This document shows positions 50,331-51,950 of a DNA stretch of 51,950 nt, one piece after another. The DNA comes from Bigelowiella natans CCMP2755 (lineage: Eukaryota; Cercozoa; Chlorarachniophyceae): assembly GCA_000320545.1 (NCBI GenBank), contig ADNK01000314.1:65001-116950 (forward strand), read 5' to 3'. Numbering within the stretch: position 1 is the stretch's first letter; each line of letters opens with the position of its first letter. Both the position numbers and the translations under genes were made by a program. Below the pieces are notes generated by a model, which searched no databases, was not told the origin of the DNA, and saw only the letters and a program-made list of their open reading frames with translations.

Positions 50331-51950
50331 TGATACTGAATGCCGATAACGATTCACCATTAGTGCGGTCGTCGCATTTTCCGAGGAGCTCAAAGCTGCA
50401 GCAGAGCTGATATGCCTCCCCACTACCCTTCGCACCGTGGTCGTCATCCCGCAAGCGGTGGACATACAAGGCACGCGGGATGTGGGTCTTGCTGCCGCTA
50501 AAACGTGCCTCCTCTCGCAGATCTCGCACTCTCCTCCTCTCGCGACAACCAAAGGAGGCTGGAGCAAACCATGCGGAATGTCTTCTACTGCTGTAGGCAA
50601 AGCTACTAACATCGTAACTTCTTCTGGAGAGCAAGGAGAGGAAAAGGGGACTAGACGAAACGGGAGAAGAGGGGCGGAGAATGACAGCGGCAGCAGCAGT
50701 AGCGATTTCATCAGCACTAGGGAAAAAGCGATTGATAAGACCGGGGGGGGTGGATTATTCCATGGTGATACGCAAAGCAAGGACGGAGAAGAAAAAAGAA
50801 AAATAGAAGAGGCCTCTTATGAGGACAGCCGTGGCGGTATCGACGGCGGAGACGACGATCATCCTGAAGAATGGATGAGCAGACATGTCTTCCTCTTGCC
50901 TGCAAGTATACGCCAAGTGAAGGCAATACAAGCACATACAACGCAACACTCGCACGCATACACATTGCGGGCGCTTCTAAGATCAGTATCATCATCATAA
51001 TCATCATTATCATCATCATCATCATCATCATCCTGAAGGTATTGTTCTATTGCAGGACCCGATGTACCTCGTGCGTGCTTTCAAGCTGTGGAGCGAGGAA
51101 AATCCAAGCGTGCATCTGGTCATCGTGGGTGCCGCTCTCGACAAACACATGCTCGCCTCTCTCCAGGACGAAATCAAGGATTCGCCGAACATAACGTAAT
51201 CGAGCCAGCAATAACACCGACAGCTTCATTGGGGGGGGGGGGGGGGGGCAATAGTGCGATGGTGAGGTGAAATTCTTGCGAAGAAATTCTTTTCTCCGTA
51301 ATGAATCATCATTCGTCAGCAATGCTGTCGCCACCTCGGGTTGTTTCCTGATGGGTCATCATTTCTTGCACATGACGCGCGCGCGCGCGTGTGTGTGTGT
51401 GTGTCTGTGTGTGTGTGTGTGTGTGTCGATAGATACGATGGCCTGGTGTCGAGAAGAGACGTGCTGGGGATGATCAGCCACCCATCATGTGCGGGGCTTT
51501 TAAACACATCCAAGTCGGAGGGAATGAGCGGCGTCATCCTAGAAGCGATGGCCCTTGTGAGTGAACGCAATGATGCGCGAGGAAGAGAACGGGAGAGGGA
51601 GGGGTGGGAGGGGAGAGAGAACGAAGAGTAAGTAGGAATGTAAACTTGTTAATATATCCCAAGATCATAGGCTGCTGCTCTCTCTCCACTCACCACGATT
51701 GGGGATCATGTCCCTCTTTCTCCTCCCCCTCCTCCACAACAGGCCAAGAGCCCTGGCATTGCAAGGGCAATACCAGGGAATCTGGCTTTGATCGAGCACA
51801 ATGTCACAGGGATATGTGTTCGAGGACCCCGAGTCCTTCCTCGGGAATAAGTATTATTAGTAGTAACCTATAGCTCTTGGGCTGCATCGTGTCAGATTTC
51901 TCCCAACTTAGGGATTGCGACGATATCACGCCGAACTGCTGAAATATTCT
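49289..51950 (+). CDS. GLT1D1-like glycosyltransferase (GT4 superfamily), 3' end off window
   Basis: Exons 49289-49386, 49473-49596, 49664-49696, 49903-49977, 50181-50239, 50364-~50922, 51056-51195, 51433-51556 and 51743 onward join in phase, apart from the frameshift noted below. They match animal GLT1D1 in order: SPTITGTGNHTTCQRIAEAL (donor-loop region), VACIFGIHALKSGRH, IPYAIILGGTDINE, VVAFSEELKAAAEL, IPQAVDIQG, HVFLLPASIRQVK, DPMYLVRAFKLWSEENPSVH, SEGMSGVILEAMAL (the GT4 acidic motif region) and ARAIPGNLALIEHNVTGI. These enzymes transfer sugar from a nucleotide-sugar donor; the acceptor of GLT1D1 is not established. Differences from the family are a Ser/Gly/Glu-rich insertion of about 140 residues inside exon 6 and a candidate GC-AG intron after it. 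A one-base shift near 51815-51818 also separates NVTGIC from its natural continuation FEDPESFLGN. The gene runs off the right edge. It is divergent from the large minus-strand gene. Confidence 0.85.
50298..50331. repeat. (ATG)n microsatellite in a glycosyltransferase intron
   Basis: About 11 ATG units between exons ending 50239 and starting 50364. Confidence 0.95.
51231..51248. repeat. Poly-G run (G18)
   Basis: One of several long G/C homopolymers (others near 2041, 26863, 42871, 45207 and 46327), all outside exons. Such runs are prone to length error in sequencing. Confidence 0.9.

Overview
This is nuclear DNA of a microbial eukaryote. Every recognisable gene except one is split into many short exons (roughly 29-250 nt) joined by GT-AG introns, and introns and spacers are packed with microsatellites (CTA, GAA, GA/CT, GT/CA, TA, CAT, CGA) and poly-G/C runs, while the exons stay clean. 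The gene set (RPC5/POLR3E, GalE, a DCC thiol-disulfide oxidoreductase, a JmjC oxygenase, a SMYD-like protein, a GLT1D1-like glycosyltransferase) is broadly eukaryotic. I suspect an algal or stramenopile-type protist but cannot fix the lineage. No phage, plasmid, CRISPR or bacterial operon structure was seen.

Layout from left to right. 1-2916: microsatellite-rich, at most one terminal exon. 2917-8070 (-): uncharacterised helical protein gene. 8796-12455 (+): intronless MYND/SET protein. 13159 to about 18438 (-): armadillo-repeat protein, with a small gene (16499-17062, +) nested antisense inside it. 19282-24188 (+): EF-hand plus coiled-coil protein in many tiny exons. 24783-28766 (-): JmjC oxygenase, 12 exons. 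29595-32208 (+): UDP-glucose 4-epimerase, 11 exons. 33414-34782 (-): DCC oxidoreductase, probably mitochondrial. 35135-38242 (+): RNA polymerase III subunit RPC5, 11 exons. 39180 to about 48967 (-): large uncharacterised gene, possibly more than one. 49289 to the right edge (+): GLT1D1-like glycosyltransferase, incomplete, with an apparent frameshift.

The main genes alternate strand strictly (- + - + - + - + - +), so the region is a series of divergent pairs sharing 0.3-0.8 kb upstream spacers and convergent pairs with 0.6-1.2 kb tail-to-tail spacers. I see no functional pathway uniting them; they look like independent housekeeping and regulatory genes. Exon boundaries were placed by eye from splice consensus, reading-frame phase and family similarity. 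Where the joined exons keep phase throughout (galE, DCC, RPC5, JmjC, the armadillo C-terminal half) the models are strong; elsewhere they are partial. The most notable things are the strand alternation, a ~100-bp GT microsatellite that forms the splice donor of an RPC5 intron, a candidate GC-AG intron and a frameshift in the glycosyltransferase, an antisense nested gene, and a dispersed repeat in two convergent spacers.
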